Source of the DNA: Massilia oculi
GTDB lineage: Bacteria; Pseudomonadota; Gammaproteobacteria; Burkholderiales; Burkholderiaceae_D
DNA length: 64,000 nucleotides
Reading direction: 5' to 3'
Assembly (NCBI RefSeq): GCF_003143515.1
Contig: NZ_CP029343.1
Span: 4,154,001 to 4,218,000 of the forward strand
The notes beneath the pieces are model-generated. The model was given only the letters and a program-made list of their open reading frames with translations, was not told the DNA's origin and did no database searches. This document shows positions 25,722 to 35,659 of the stretch, piece by piece (position 1 is the first letter of the stretch; each line of letters starts with the position of its first letter). The position numbers and the translations under genes were made by a program.

Positions 25722-26306
25722 TTAGGCCGCAGCGGCAGCCGTGGCAGCGCTGGCAGCATTGCCAGCCTTCGCAGCAGTCGCAGAAAATTGCGACACGGCG
25801 GCGTTCATATTGCTTTCCAGCGCTTCGACCGCCTGCTTGGAGGTCTTGCTGAATTGCTCGTAGCCGGCGTTGGCGTTGCTGATCGCGGTCTTGACGGCGG
25901 CGACGAAGCTTTCCGAACCGGCCGGGGCGTTCTTGCTCACTTCGTCGACCAACGAGATGACCTTGCGGTTGGCTTCGACGATCTGGCTTTCGGCGGCTTT
26001 CGAGAACTCGGCGCCGGTGCCGGTGGCGATCGAGGCCAGCTGGCGGCTGTACGACAGGGCTTTCTCGGCGTTCGGCTGGGCTTGCGAAGCGGTCAGCGAG
26101 AAGAATTCTTGCGGGTCCTTGGCGCTCAGCAGCTGGCGAGCGGCGGCCGACGAATCTTCCAGGGTCGAACGTGCGGTGCTGATGTTCAGTTCAACCAGCT
26201 TCTCCACGCCTTCGAAGGTCTTCGAGGTCAGTGCCGAAAACAGGGCGAATTGGGATTCCAGGCTGGCCTTGGTGGCGTTCGAAAATTGTTCAGGGATTGC
26301 AAACAT
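25722..26306 (-). CDS. Phasin-family polyhydroxyalkanoate granule protein
   Basis: 194 residues from the ATG at 26306 (GGAGAG upstream). It follows the phasin_2 pattern: starts MFAIPEQFSNATKASLESQ, is almost wholly amphipathic helix, contains AKDPQEFFSLTASQAQP, and ends in an Ala-rich tail. Phasins coat PHA granules and control their size, which suggests the organism stores PHA. Monocistronic, with its own terminator. Confidence 0.92.
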   Translation of the reverse strand: MFAIPEQFSNATKASLESQFALFSALTSKTFEGVEKLVELNISTARSTLEDSSAAARQLLSAKDPQEFFSLTASQAQPNAEKALSYSRQLASIATGTGAEFSKAAESQIVEANRKVISLVDEVSKNAPAGSESFVAAVKTAISNANAGYEQFSKTSKQAVEALESNMNAAVSQFSATAAKAGNAASAATAAAAA

Positions 26307-26643
26307 GTGGCTCTCCAAATATGTCGTTTCAAGAATGGACTATTGCTCTGTGAGACAGGTTCTTCATTAAAACGCGACGAAACTCTTTTTGTGCACCGCA
26401 ACAGGGCAGATTTTCTGTCAGTTCGCTTCAAGGGTCAAGTGTTTTTGATGCGTTGCACCATCCACGATACATAATTTTCTTGAATGCATTTAATACAAGA
26501 AATGTCAATTGATCTGGCGCAAATCAGGTGCATCTTCCCGCCGGCCGGAACCCCATGGTAGAGAGCATGCTAGACTCGGCGCTTGCGATTTACGCATGAA
26601 GATCAATAAGTGCCGTGCACGATCACGGCGCAACGCCAGCACC
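26307..26643. other. Divergent intergenic region between phasin and EamA genes
   Basis: About 340 bases. AT-rich from 26307 to roughly 26520, presumably the phasin promoter. An in-frame ATG at 26596 could extend the EamA protein by 16 basic residues. No other feature is evident. Confidence 0.4.
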
Positions 26644-27552
26644 ATGTCGACCCACGCACCTTCCATCGCCGGCAGCGCCTGGCTGTCGCCCGTACCGCTG
26701 TTCTTCGTCTTCCTGTGGAGCACGGGGTTCATCGTCGCCAAGCTCGGCCTGCCATACGCGCCGCCGCTGACCTTCCTCATCGTGCGCTGCCTGGGCGTGC
26801 TGGCGGTGCTGCTGCCCCTGATGCTGCTCTGGCGCGCGCCATGGCCGCGTGGCCAGGCCCTGCACATCGCGGTCTCGGGCCTGTTGCTGCAGGCGGGCTA
26901 CCTGGGCGGCGTGTGGGGTGCCATCAAGCTCGGCATGCCGGCGGGACTGACCGCCCTGATCGTCGGCATGCAGCCGATCCTCACCGCCGCCTGCGCGCCG
27001 CTGATCGGCGAACGGGTAAGGCCGATCCAGTGGCTGGGCCTGCTCCTCGGCCTGTCCGGCGTGGCCCTGGTGGTCTACGCCAAGCTGGGCCTGGCCGGCC
27101 TGTCGCCCGCCGCCCTCGGCCTGTGCGTGTTCGCGCTGCTCTGCATCACGGCCGGCACCATGTACCAGCGCCGCTTCTGTCCGCGCTTCGACCTGCGCAG
27201 CGGCACCGCTATCCAGTTCGGAGCCACGGTGCTGGTGCTGGCGCCGATCGCGGTGTGGCTGGAAGACCTCGATCCGGCATTCTCGAGCATCACCTGGAGC
27301 GCCGACTTCATCGTCGCCTGGTTGTGGTCGGTGTTCGCGCTGTCGATCGGCGCGATCTTTTTGCTGTTCAAACTCATCGGGCGCAGCCAGGCCACCGAGG
27401 TGACGAGCCTGATGTACCTGACCCCGGCCACCACGGCCATCATGGCCTGGCTGCTGTTCGGCGAAGCCTTCAACGCGCTCGGCCTGGTGGGCATGGCGGT
27501 GGCCGTCACCGGCGTCGCCTTCGTCGTGCGCAAACCACAGGAGACACCATGA
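26644..27552 (+). CDS. EamA/DMT-family transporter
   Basis: 302 residues from the ATG at 26644. Two EamA repeats of about five hydrophobic helices each (first FVFLWSTGFIVAKLGLPYA, second ending TPATTAIMAWLLFGEAFN). It exports an unidentified metabolite across the inner membrane. Its stop overlaps the ATG of the nitroreductase (ATGA), implying coupled translation. Confidence 0.85.
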   Translation: MSTHAPSIAGSAWLSPVPLFFVFLWSTGFIVAKLGLPYAPPLTFLIVRCLGVLAVLLPLMLLWRAPWPRGQALHIAVSGLLLQAGYLGGVWGAIKLGMPAGLTALIVGMQPILTAACAPLIGERVRPIQWLGLLLGLSGVALVVYAKLGLAGLSPAALGLCVFALLCITAGTMYQRRFCPRFDLRSGTAIQFGATVLVLAPIAVWLEDLDPAFSSITWSADFIVAWLWSVFALSIGAIFLLFKLIGRSQATEVTSLMYLTPATTAIMAWLLFGEAFNALGLVGMAVAVTGVAFVVRKPQETP

Positions 27553-28247
27553 CCATCGAGAATCCCGGCCAGGCGGCGGTCGATGCCGCCATCACGTCGC
27601 GCCGTTCGATCCGCGCCTTCCTCGACAAGCCGGTCGCGCGCGAAGACATCGCCCGCATCCTGGACGTGGCGGCGCGCGCGCCGTCCGGCACCAATACCCA
27701 GCCATGGAAAGTCCACGTGCTGACCGGAGACGCGCGCGCGCGCCTGTCGGGCGCGATCCTGGCTGCGTATGCCGATCCCGCGCAGGCCGCCCAGCACCAC
27801 GAGGAATATCCCTACTATCCGCGCGAATGGGTGTCGCCCTACATCGACCGGCGCCGCAAGGTCGGCTGGGATTTATATGGCCTGCTGGGCCTGACGCGCG
27901 ATGACAAGGCGGGCATGGCGGCCCAGCACGGGCGCAACTTCGCCTTCTTCGATGCGCCGGTCGGGATGATCTTCACCATCGACCGCATCATGGAGCAGGG
28001 CTCCTGGCTCGACTACGGGATGTTCTTGCAGAACATCATGGTGGCGGCGCGTGCGCGCGGACTGGATACCTGCCCGCAAGCCGCTTTTACGCAGTATCAT
28101 CGGATCATCGCGGCCGAACTGGGGCTGCCGGCGAGCGACATGGTCGTGTGCGGCATGGCGCTGGGCTGGGCCGATCCGGCGCGGGTCGAGAATACCCTGG
28201 AGACCGAGCGCGAACCCAGCCATGTGTTCGCCCGCTTCATGGACTAA
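27549..28247 (+). CDS. Nitroreductase-family FMN oxidoreductase
   Basis: 232 residues. FMN-binding N-terminus SRRSIRAFLDKPV and RAPSGTNTQPW, middle region GSWLDYGMFLQNIMVAARARGLDTCPQ, and C-terminal ALGWADP. It reduces nitro compounds, quinones or similar substrates with NAD(P)H. Overlaps the EamA transporter gene by 4 nt. Confidence 0.9.
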   Translation: MTIENPGQAAVDAAITSRRSIRAFLDKPVAREDIARILDVAARAPSGTNTQPWKVHVLTGDARARLSGAILAAYADPAQAAQHHEEYPYYPREWVSPYIDRRRKVGWDLYGLLGLTRDDKAGMAAQHGRNFAFFDAPVGMIFTIDRIMEQGSWLDYGMFLQNIMVAARARGLDTCPQAAFTQYHRIIAAELGLPASDMVVCGMALGWADPARVENTLETEREPSHVFARFMD

Positions 28248-28415
28248 AGTAACAAGTAATGATATCTCGTTGATATTAAACGAAAGTTTCGCAAGGCGAG
28301 AGTCTGTTGGTTTTTGCGGATTATTGCCGCACAGAATGTTCTTTTCTCTTGCGATCGGGCGTCGTTCCGCTACACTTCCATCTGTATCTCATCAGTTTGG
28401 TCCAGGGGCGTCTCG

Positions 28416-29576
28416 ATGTTTAAACTTGCTTTGGCTGCAGTTGTCGCCACGTTGTTCGCTATTGCACCAATGCAGGCATCCGGTGCGGGGGCGGGCGCGG
28501 GTGCGGGCGCGACCGAACAGGCCCAGAAGTCCAAGTCTGCCAAGGCTACCAAGAAAAAGCCCAAGCGCAAGGCCAAAGCCAGGACCACCAGGAAGCGCAA
28601 GGAAGTCGCCAGCGCCGGCGACAATGGCCAGCGCATGGTGCGCCGGGTCCGGACCGTCAAGGGCAAGCGCGTCGTCACCTATCACCCGGCGCGTACCGCG
28701 GCGACAGGCGCCGTCGCAGTGGCCGCGGCGGCGACGGCCGGCGACAAGGCGGGGCTGCACAAGACCGACGATCCGTTGTCCCTGCGCTCCAGTGTCGCCT
28801 ACGTGGTCGACCAGAACAGCGCCGAAGTGCTGTTCGAGAAGAACGCCAATGTCGCGCTGCCGATCGCCTCGATCACCAAGCTCATGACCGGCATGGTCGT
28901 GATGGAGGCCAAGCAAGACCTCGACGAGGTGCTGCGCGTCACCGACGCCGACGTCGACCGCCTGAAGTACAGCAGCTCGCGGCTGCCGGTCGGCGCACGC
29001 ATGACGCGGCGCGAACTGCTGCACATCACCCTCATGAGTTCCGAGAACCGCGCCGCCTCGGCGCTGGGCCGCAACTACCCGGGCGGCATCGAGGCCTTCG
29101 TCGCCGCAATGAACGCCAAGGCGCGCCAACTGGGCATGATGGACACCCATTACGTCGATTCCAGCGGCCTGTCGAGCCGCAACGTCTCGAGCGCACGCGA
29201 CCTCGTCAAGCTGGTGATGGCGGCCCATGAAGACCCGTTGCTGCGCGAGTTTTCGACCACGCCGAAATCGACCGTGACGGCCAGCGGCCGCACCATGCAT
29301 TACGCGAACACCAACTACCTGGTGTCGCTGCCCGACTGGAACATCGGCCTGCAAAAGACCGGCTTCATCAACGAAGCGGGGCGCTGCCTGGTGATGCAGG
29401 CCATGATCCATGGCCGCAATGTGGTGATGGTGTTCCTGGATTCGAAAGGCAAGATGTCGCGCACGGCCGATGCCGGCCGCATCCGCCGCTGGATCGAATC
29501 GCTGCCGGACCGCATGGACGTCGACGCGGTGCGTGCGCCGACCATCACGGCCAGCGCGCGGGCATTGCCGCACTAG
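28416..29576 (+). CDS. pbpG: D-alanyl-D-alanine endopeptidase, PBP7 type
   Basis: 386 residues from the ATG at 28416. Signal peptide about 1-22, then a Gly/Ala run and a very basic Lys/Arg-rich segment (about 38-62), then the peptidase S11 domain. The domain has all three serine-transferase motifs: SITK (152-155), SEN (209-211) and KTG (314-316). It acts in the periplasm, cutting D-Ala-mDAP cross-links in peptidoglycan. The basic linker is longer than in E. coli PbpG. Confidence 0.88.
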   Translation: MFKLALAAVVATLFAIAPMQASGAGAGAGAGATEQAQKSKSAKATKKKPKRKAKARTTRKRKEVASAGDNGQRMVRRVRTVKGKRVVTYHPARTAATGAVAVAAAATAGDKAGLHKTDDPLSLRSSVAYVVDQNSAEVLFEKNANVALPIASITKLMTGMVVMEAKQDLDEVLRVTDADVDRLKYSSSRLPVGARMTRRELLHITLMSSENRAASALGRNYPGGIEAFVAAMNAKARQLGMMDTHYVDSSGLSSRNVSSARDLVKLVMAAHEDPLLREFSTTPKSTVTASGRTMHYANTNYLVSLPDWNIGLQKTGFINEAGRCLVMQAMIHGRNVVMVFLDSKGKMSRTADAGRIRRWIESLPDRMDVDAVRAPTITASARALPH

Positions 29577-29624
29577 TTCCCGGCGCCGCTCTGGTGCGGG
29601 ATGACTTGACTGCAAACCATCGCC

Positions 29625-29645
29625 GCGTGGGCGGCAAAGCCGCCC
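29625..29645. repeat. REP-like GC hairpin
   Basis: GCGTGGGCGGC-AAA-GCCGCCC, between convergent pbpG and IclR genes. It resembles the hairpin at 46082-46106. It may act as a terminator for both genes. Confidence 0.5.
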
Positions 29646-29647
29646 CC

Positions 29648-30433
29648 CTACAGGTTCGGCGCCGCCCGATACCCCAGCGTCGACGAAATCCGTGACGCCG
29701 TCTGCACCAGGTCTTCGAGCCAGTCTTCCTGTAAACGGTCGGCCGGCGCCGAGATCGACAATCCCGCCACCAGCTTGCCGCTGTCGTCATGGATGCCGGC
29801 CGCCATGCAGCGCACGCCCAGTTCCAGTTCCTCGTTGTCGCGCGCATAGCCGCGCGCCCGCACCAGGCTCAGTTCGCGTTCGAGCCGCGCCAGTTCGGTG
29901 ATCGAATTGCGCGTGTGGCCCGACAGTCCCGTGCGGGTGGCATAGGCGCGGATCGCCTTGACGTCGTCCACCGACAAGAACAGCTTGCCGGTCGAGGTCA
30001 GGTGCAGCGGGCCGCGTCCGCCGATGGCGCGCACCACCTGCATGCCCGAGCGCTCCGAGAAGGCGCGGTCGATGTAGACGATCTCGTCACCCTGGCGCAC
30101 CGACAGGTTGACCGTCTGCTGGGTCTTGCGGTGCAGGGCGCGCATGGCGTCGAGCGCCGCCTCGCGCACCGACAGCCGGCTCTTGACCACATTGCCCAGT
30201 TCCAGCAGGCGCATGCCGAGGCGGTAGGTGCCCGGCTCGACTCGGTCGACGAAGCGCGTGACGACCATGTCGTTGAGGATCCGGTGCGCGGTCGAGGGAT
30301 GCAGGCCTGACACGCGCGCCAATTCCTTGAGGCTGACCGGGTCGGTATAGCTCGCCAACGCATCGAGCAGCGCCATCATGCGTTCGATGACCTGGATCGA
30401 CGTCTTGGCTGGAGTAGGGGTTTCCATTTTCAT
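29648..30433 (-). CDS. IclR-family transcriptional regulator
   Basis: 261 residues. Winged helix-turn-helix at about 12-70 (SLKELARVSGLHPSTAHRILNDM), then the IclR GAF-like effector domain with GxxxPLHxTSTGKLFL and the GYARDNEELELGVRCMAAGI signature. The effector is unknown, and no catabolic operon is adjacent to suggest one. Confidence 0.88.
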   Translation of the reverse strand: MKMETPTPAKTSIQVIERMMALLDALASYTDPVSLKELARVSGLHPSTAHRILNDMVVTRFVDRVEPGTYRLGMRLLELGNVVKSRLSVREAALDAMRALHRKTQQTVNLSVRQGDEIVYIDRAFSERSGMQVVRAIGGRGPLHLTSTGKLFLSVDDVKAIRAYATRTGLSGHTRNSITELARLERELSLVRARGYARDNEELELGVRCMAAGIHDDSGKLVAGLSISAPADRLQEDWLEDLVQTASRISSTLGYRAAPNL

Positions 30434-30584
30434 GATGTGGTTGGTGCAGTGCAGTATCGTTCACTTTATACCATGATGTGAAAAGACCATGCAAACCGGC
30501 GGGTTGCATCGCGGGCCAACTTGCCACATGCTTGTGCGCGGACGGGGCATAATGTCGTTCCTGCATGTTGGAATGCCAAGAACG

Positions 30585-30971
30585 ATGGAAAACCCGATCA
30601 GCGAATTCAAGACCTTGCGCGGCCTGGAGCGTCTCGGCGCCGCCTGTCGCAATACCTGGGACGGCCTGCGCTGGGCCTGGCGCAGCGAAGCGGCGTTCCG
30701 GCAAGAGGTCGTGGTGATCGTCATCGCCAGCGTGGTGGCGCTGCTGCTGCCGGTGTCCGGCTTCCAGAAGCTGGCCCTGATCGGCGTGCTGGTCGTGGTG
30801 CTGGTGGTCGAGCTGATCAATTCGGCGATCGAGGCGGTGGTCGACCGCGTCTCGCTGGAGCGCCATCCGCTGTCGAAGGCGGCCAAGGACCTGGGCAGCG
30901 CCGCGGTTGCGCTCACCCTGCTGCTGGCGGGGGCCACCTGGGCCGTCGTGCTGTACAACAGATTTGTTTGA
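30585..30971 (+). CDS. dgkA: Diacylglycerol kinase
   Basis: 128 residues from the ATG at 30585 (other in-frame ATGs lie upstream at 30552 and 30564). Three hydrophobic helices and the prokaryotic DGK signature ELINSAIEAVVDRVS. It phosphorylates diacylglycerol in the inner membrane, recycling lipid from osmoregulated glucan and LPS modification. Confidence 0.93.
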   Translation: MENPISEFKTLRGLERLGAACRNTWDGLRWAWRSEAAFRQEVVVIVIASVVALLLPVSGFQKLALIGVLVVVLVVELINSAIEAVVDRVSLERHPLSKAAKDLGSAAVALTLLLAGATWAVVLYNRFV

Positions 30972-31061
30972 AGCCATCCGTGTGGATGGCGCGTTTATTG
31001 AGTGCCGTCCCTGCCCACACCTGCGGGCGGCGCTATGTATGACTCAACCATGGAGAAGACT

Positions 31062-31700
31062 ATGACCTTACGCCTCGGCGACACCGCTCCCGATTTCGAG
31101 CAGGATTCCAGCATCGGCAAGATCCGCTTCCACGAGTGGGCGGGCGATTCCTGGGTGGTGCTGTTCTCGCACCCGGCCGACTTCACGCCGGTGTGCACGA
31201 CCGAACTCGGCCTGACCGCCAAGCTCAAGCCGGAATTCGACAAGCGCAACGTCAAGGCGATCGCGCTGTCAGTGGACCCGGCCGACAAGCATGTCGACTG
31301 GATCAAGGATATCGAAGAGACGCAGAAAACCGTGGTCGGTTTCCCGATCGTGGCCGATGCCGACCGTTCGGTCTCGACCCTGTACGACATGATCCATCCG
31401 GAGCAGTCGGCCACCGCCACCGTGCGCTCGCTGTTCGTGATCGACCCGAACAAGAAGATCCGCCTGACCATCACCTACCCGATGAGCACCGGCCGCAACT
31501 TCGACGAAGTGCTGCGCGTGATCGACGCCCTGCAGCTGACCGACGGCTATACCGTCGCCACGCCGGGCAACTGGAAGGATGGCGACAACGTCATCATCCC
31601 GCTGACCGTCACCGATCCCGACGTCATCAAGCAGAAGTATCCGAAAGGCTTCGAAGCGCCGCGCCCCTACCTGCGCCTGACGCCGCAGCCGAACAAGTAA
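31062..31700 (+). CDS. 1-Cys peroxiredoxin (Prx6/AhpC-TSA family)
   Basis: 212 residues from the ATG at 31062 (GGAGAAG upstream). Peroxidatic Cys C45 in HPADFTPVCTTE. No other cysteine exists, so it is a 1-Cys enzyme that needs an external reductant. The C-terminal dimerisation region (GYTVATPGNWKDGD) is that of the Prx6 subfamily. It reduces peroxides in the cytoplasm. Ends at a clear terminator. Confidence 0.92.
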   Translation: MTLRLGDTAPDFEQDSSIGKIRFHEWAGDSWVVLFSHPADFTPVCTTELGLTAKLKPEFDKRNVKAIALSVDPADKHVDWIKDIEETQKTVVGFPIVADADRSVSTLYDMIHPEQSATATVRSLFVIDPNKKIRLTITYPMSTGRNFDEVLRVIDALQLTDGYTVATPGNWKDGDNVIIPLTVTDPDVIKQKYPKGFEAPRPYLRLTPQPNK

Positions 31701-31742
31701 TCCCCCATTGCGCGGGCAGCGCTTGCCCGTGTGCAGTACAAG

Positions 31743-31769
31743 ACGGCGAACCTGGGTTCGCCGTTTTTT
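31743..31769 (+). terminator. Terminator of the peroxiredoxin gene
   Basis: Stem ACGGCGAA / TTCGCCGT (extendable to ten pairs with a tight loop) followed by six T residues. Confidence 0.88.
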
Positions 31770-31901
31770 CGTGGTGTCCCGGCAACAAACACGCCATGAC
31801 CGTCGTCGTGGGACGAATATCTCTGCATAAGCAAATGAGAAAGCTGTCGTTTGGAAAACGGCGGCCCGCGCCTTACCCTGTGCTCCACAGGAGAGCTCGG
31901 C

Positions 31902-32675
31902 ATGTCGATGACATATGTGATGGCAGGATTCGCGGTAGGTTTGTTGGTCGGCATGACCGGCGTCGGCGGCGGCTCGCTGATGACGCCCTTGCTGACCCTG
32001 CTGTTCGGCGTCTCGCCCTCGGTCGCGGTCGGCACCGACCTCGCCTTCGCCGCGATCACCAAGAGCGCAGGCACCATCACCCACCGCTTCACCCGCACCG
32101 TGCAATGGCAGATCGTCGGCCGCCTGTGCCTGGGCGCGTTGCCGGCGGCCGTGCTGGCGGCGATCGCGCTCAACCATTTCGGTGCGCTCAGCGAACAGCT
32201 CGGGCAGGTGATCCGCACCACGATCGCCGTCTCGGTGATGCTGACGGTGGTGGCGCTGCTGCTGCGCAGCCGCCTGCTGGCCTGGATCCACGCCCACCCG
32301 GAACGCCAGCTGCAGGGCCGGGCCCTGGCCGCCGCCACCATCATCGCGGGCGCCGTGCTGGGCGTGCTGGTGACGGTGTCCTCGATCGGCGCCGGCGCCA
32401 TCGGCGCGACCTTGCTGGTGTTCCTGTATCCAAAGCTGAGCCCGGCCGAAGTGGCCGGCACCGACATCGCCTACGCGGTCCCGCTGACCGCCATCGCCGC
32501 GCTCGGCCATTGGTGGCTCGGCTCGATCGACTGGATGCTGCTGCTGACCCTGCTCGTCGGTTCGCTGCCCGGCATTACCCTCGGCGCCATGGCGGCGCGC
32601 GCCGTGCCGGAGCGCTTCTTGCGCGCCTTGCTGGCCACCACCCTGACGGCGGTTGCCGCCAAGCTGGTGCTGTAG
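31902..32675 (+). CDS. TauE/SafE-family sulfite/organosulfonate exporter
   Basis: 257 residues from the ATG at 31902 (AGGAG upstream). Two hydrophobic repeats with the TauE signatures VGMTGVGGGSLMTPLL and SSIGAGAIGATLL. It lies directly upstream of the sulfate uptake operon, which suggests a sulfur-compound substrate, although it is separated from cysT by 117 bp. Confidence 0.85.
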   Translation: MSMTYVMAGFAVGLLVGMTGVGGGSLMTPLLTLLFGVSPSVAVGTDLAFAAITKSAGTITHRFTRTVQWQIVGRLCLGALPAAVLAAIALNHFGALSEQLGQVIRTTIAVSVMLTVVALLLRSRLLAWIHAHPERQLQGRALAAATIIAGAVLGVLVTVSSIGAGAIGATLLVFLYPKLSPAEVAGTDIAYAVPLTAIAALGHWWLGSIDWMLLLTLLVGSLPGITLGAMAARAVPERFLRALLATTLTAVAAKLVL

Positions 32676-32737
32676 ATTGTGCTCGGCCAAATAGCGATTA
32701 GTGTCTATGCAAATAAGTATTCTTTCGTTTGCTTTAT

Positions 32738-32758
32738 GAATATAGCGTGAGAATATTC
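32738..32758 (+). promoter_or_regulatory. Inverted repeat upstream of cysT, possible LysR-type operator
   Basis: GAATAT-9 nt-ATATTC lies 35 bp before the cysT ATG in an AT-rich stretch. LysR-type regulators such as CysB bind interrupted dyads of this kind. No experiment or motif scan backs this. Confidence 0.3.
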
Positions 32759-32792
32759 GAGTCCGATAGAAGAATTTGTAATAAGGACTCGC

Positions 32793-33665
32793 ATGACTTC
32801 GCTTGCATTGCCGGGCAACGCGGCAGCGCACAAGCCAGCCAAAAAGCCGGGCCGGGTCATCCCCGGCTTCGGCATTTCGCTCGGCTTCACGCTGTTCTAC
32901 CTGGCGCTGATCGTCCTCATCCCGCTGTCGGCGGTGTTCCTCAATACCTCCACCATGAGCTGGGCCGATTTCTGGGCCACCGTCACGTCCGAACGCGTGA
33001 TGGCGTCCTATCGCCTGAGTTTCGGCGCCTCGCTGATCGCCGCCGCCATCAACGTCGTCTTCGGCGGCATCGTGGCCTGGGCGCTGGTGCGCTACCAGTT
33101 CCCCGGCAAGCGCTTCATCGACGCCCTGGTCGACCTGCCGTTCGCCCTGCCGACCGCGGTGGCCGGCATCACGCTCACCGCGCTGTATTCGCATAATGGC
33201 TGGATCGGCCAGTACCTGGATCCGCTGGGCATCAAGGTCGCGTTTTCTCCGCTGGGCGTGGTGGTGGCGCTGACCTTCATCGGCCTGCCGTTCGTCGTGC
33301 GCACGGTGCAGCCGGTGCTCGAGGAAGCCGAGCGCGAACTCGAGGAAGCCGCCGCCAGCCTGGGCGCGCCGCCGCTGCAGACCTTCATCCGCGTGGTGCT
33401 GCCGACCATCGTGCCGGCGCTGCTGACCGGCTTTGCGCTGGCTTTCGCCCGCGCCACCGGAGAGTACGGTTCCGTCATCTTCATCGCCGGCAACCTGCCG
33501 ATGGTGTCCGAGATCACGCCGCTCCTGATCATCTCCAAGCTGGAGCAGTACGACTACGCCGGCGCGACCGCGATCGCGGTGGTGATGCTGGTGTTCTCCT
33601 TCATCCTGCTGCTGGCGATTAACCTGCTTCAGGCGTGGACGCGCAAACGGGCGGGCAAGGCATGA
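32793..33665 (+). CDS. cysT: Sulfate/thiosulfate ABC transporter permease CysT
   Basis: 290 residues, a BPD_transp_1 permease. Hydrophobic helices plus the EAA loop ([29 protein letters not shown]). AAGGA lies before the ATG. Its TGA overlaps the cysW ATG. It forms the sulfate channel with CysW. Confidence 0.95.
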   Translation: MTSLALPGNAAAHKPAKKPGRVIPGFGISLGFTLFYLALIVLIPLSAVFLNTSTMSWADFWATVTSERVMASYRLSFGASLIAAAINVVFGGIVAWALVRYQFPGKRFIDALVDLPFALPTAVAGITLTALYSHNGWIGQYLDPLGIKVAFSPLGVVVALTFIGLPFVVRTVQPVLEEAERELEEAAASLGAPPLQTFIRVVLPTIVPALLTGFALAFARATGEYGSVIFIAGNLPMVSEITPLLIISKLEQYDYAGATAIAVVMLVFSFILLLAINLLQAWTRKRAGKA

Positions 33666-34567
33666 GCGCGGTCCTCGACAAGGTGGCGCAGCCGGCCGGG
33701 CGCCCGGCCAGCGACAAGCGTCTCGACACCAGCGTGCTCGAGCCGCGCTGGGTGCGCGCGGCGCTGATCGCCGTCGCGCTGATCTTCCTGACGCTGTTCC
33801 TGTTCATCCCGCTGGCGGCGGTGTTCACCGAGGCGCTCAACAAGGGATGGGAGCTGTACGTCGAATCGATCCTGGATCCGGACGCGGTGTCGGCGATCAA
33901 GCTGACCCTGATCGCCGCCGCGATCTCGGTGCCGCTGAACCTGGTGTTCGGCGTGGCGGCGGCGTGGGCCATCGCCAAGTTCGAATTCAGGGGCAAGAGC
34001 ATCCTGCTGACCCTGATCGACCTGCCGTTCTCGATCTCGCCGGTGATCGCGGGCCTGATGTACGTGCTGCTGTTCGGCGCCTCGGGCTGGTTCGGCCCAT
34101 GGCTGGCGGAACACGACATCAAGATCCTGTTCGCGGTGCCGGGCATCGTGCTGGCGACCGTGTTCATCACCTTCCCGTTCGTGGCGCGCGAGCTGATCCC
34201 GCTGATGCAGCAGCAGGGCACCGAGGAAGAAGAAGCCGCGCTGGTGCTGGGCGCCTCTGGCTGGTCGACCTTCTGGCGCGTGACGATGCCGAACATCAAA
34301 TGGGGCCTCCTGTACGGCGTGATCCTGTGTAACGCCCGCGCCATGGGCGAATTCGGCGCGGTGTCGGTGGTGTCAGGTCACATCCGCGGCGAGACCAACA
34401 CGATGCCGCTGCACGTCGAGATCCTCTACAACGAATACAACTTCACGGCCGCCTTCGCCGTCGCATCGCTGCTGGCGCTGCTCGCCCTGGTGACCCTGGC
34501 CGTCAAGTCCTTTATCGAATGGCGCCTCCACGAAGCCCGCAAGGCTTCGTCGGACGCCCCTCACTGA
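33662..34567 (+). CDS. cysW: Sulfate ABC transporter permease CysW
   Basis: 301 residues from the ATG at 33662 that overlaps the cysT stop. EAA loop [30 protein letters not shown] and C-terminal [22 protein letters not shown] are diagnostic of CysW. Inner-membrane permease. Confidence 0.95.
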   Translation: MSAVLDKVAQPAGRPASDKRLDTSVLEPRWVRAALIAVALIFLTLFLFIPLAAVFTEALNKGWELYVESILDPDAVSAIKLTLIAAAISVPLNLVFGVAAAWAIAKFEFRGKSILLTLIDLPFSISPVIAGLMYVLLFGASGWFGPWLAEHDIKILFAVPGIVLATVFITFPFVARELIPLMQQQGTEEEEAALVLGASGWSTFWRVTMPNIKWGLLYGVILCNARAMGEFGAVSVVSGHIRGETNTMPLHVEILYNEYNFTAAFAVASLLALLALVTLAVKSFIEWRLHEARKASSDAPH

Positions 34568-34585
34568 AACACGCCGGAGCCACGC

Positions 34586-35659
34586 ATGACGATCGAAGTC
34601 CAACATATCCGCAAGCAGTTCGGCCAGTTCACGGCGCTCGACGACGTGTCGCTGCAGTTCCCCGACGGCGAGCTGACCGCCTTGCTGGGCCCTTCGGGCT
34701 GCGGCAAGACCACGCTGCTGCGCATCATCGCCGGCCTGGAATATCCGGATTCGGGCAGCGTGCTGCTCGACGGCCAGGATTCCTCGCACCGCCACGTGCG
34801 CGAGCGCCAGGTCGGTTTCGTGTTCCAGCACTACGCGCTGTTCAAGCACATGACCGTGTTCGAGAACGTCGCCTTCGGCCTGCGCGTGAAACCGCGCAAG
34901 GATCGTCCGAGCGAATCGCAGATCCGCGAGAAGGTGAAGAAACTGCTCGAGCTGGTTCAGCTCGACTGGATCGCCGACCGCTATCCGCCGCAGCTGTCGG
35001 GCGGCCAGCGCCAGCGCATCGCCCTGGCGCGCGCGCTCGCGGTCGAGCCGCGCGTGCTGCTGCTGGATGAACCCTTTGGCGCGCTCGACGCCAAGGTGCG
35101 CAAGGAATTGCGCCGCTGGCTGCGCCGCCTGCACGACGACCTGCACGTGACCTCGATCTTCGTCACCCACGACCAGGAAGAAGCGCTGGAAGTGGCCGAC
35201 CAGGTGGTCTTGATGAACAAGGGCCGCGTCGAGCAGCTGGGCAGCCCGGACCAGGTGTACAACAACCCGGCCTCGCCCTTCGTCTACGGCTTCCTGGGCA
35301 ACGTCAACCTGTTCCACGGCCGCATCCATGAAGGCGTGCTGGCCAGCGGCGAGATGAACTTCCAGGCCCCGCAGCACGCGGGTGTGCGCGACGGCGCCGG
35401 CATCGGCTACGTGCGTCCGCACGATCTCGACGTCGAGCGCTATACGCCGGGCGCCGAAGGCGTGGTGGCCAAGCTGCGCCGCGCGCATGCGATCGGCCCG
35501 CTGGCCCAGCTCGACCTGGAGCGCGCCGACAACCAGCAGCTGATCGAGGCGGTGATGCCGAACGAGCGCTTCGCCAGCCTGGGCCTCAAGGAGGGCGAGA
35601 CGCTTGTCGTGCGTCCGCGTCGTATCGAAGTCTTCGTCGACGAAGGAAATGCCATATGA
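34586..35659 (+). CDS. cysA: Sulfate ABC transporter ATPase CysA
   Basis: 357 residues. Walker [12 protein letters not shown], signature [15 protein letters not shown], Walker [14 protein letters not shown]-loop [10 protein letters not shown], and a C-terminal regulatory TOBE/CysA domain ([13 protein letters not shown]). It energises CysTW. Its stop overlaps the start of the regulator gene by 4 nt. Confidence 0.95.
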   Translation: MTIEVQHIRKQFGQFTALDDVSLQFPDGELTALLGPSGCGKTTLLRIIAGLEYPDSGSVLLDGQDSSHRHVRERQVGFVFQHYALFKHMTVFENVAFGLRVKPRKDRPSESQIREKVKKLLELVQLDWIADRYPPQLSGGQRQRIALARALAVEPRVLLLDEPFGALDAKVRKELRRWLRRLHDDLHVTSIFVTHDQEEALEVADQVVLMNKGRVEQLGSPDQVYNNPASPFVYGFLGNVNLFHGRIHEGVLASGEMNFQAPQHAGVRDGAGIGYVRPHDLDVERYTPGAEGVVAKLRRAHAIGPLAQLDLERADNQQLIEAVMPNERFASLGLKEGETLVVRPRRIEVFVDEGNAI

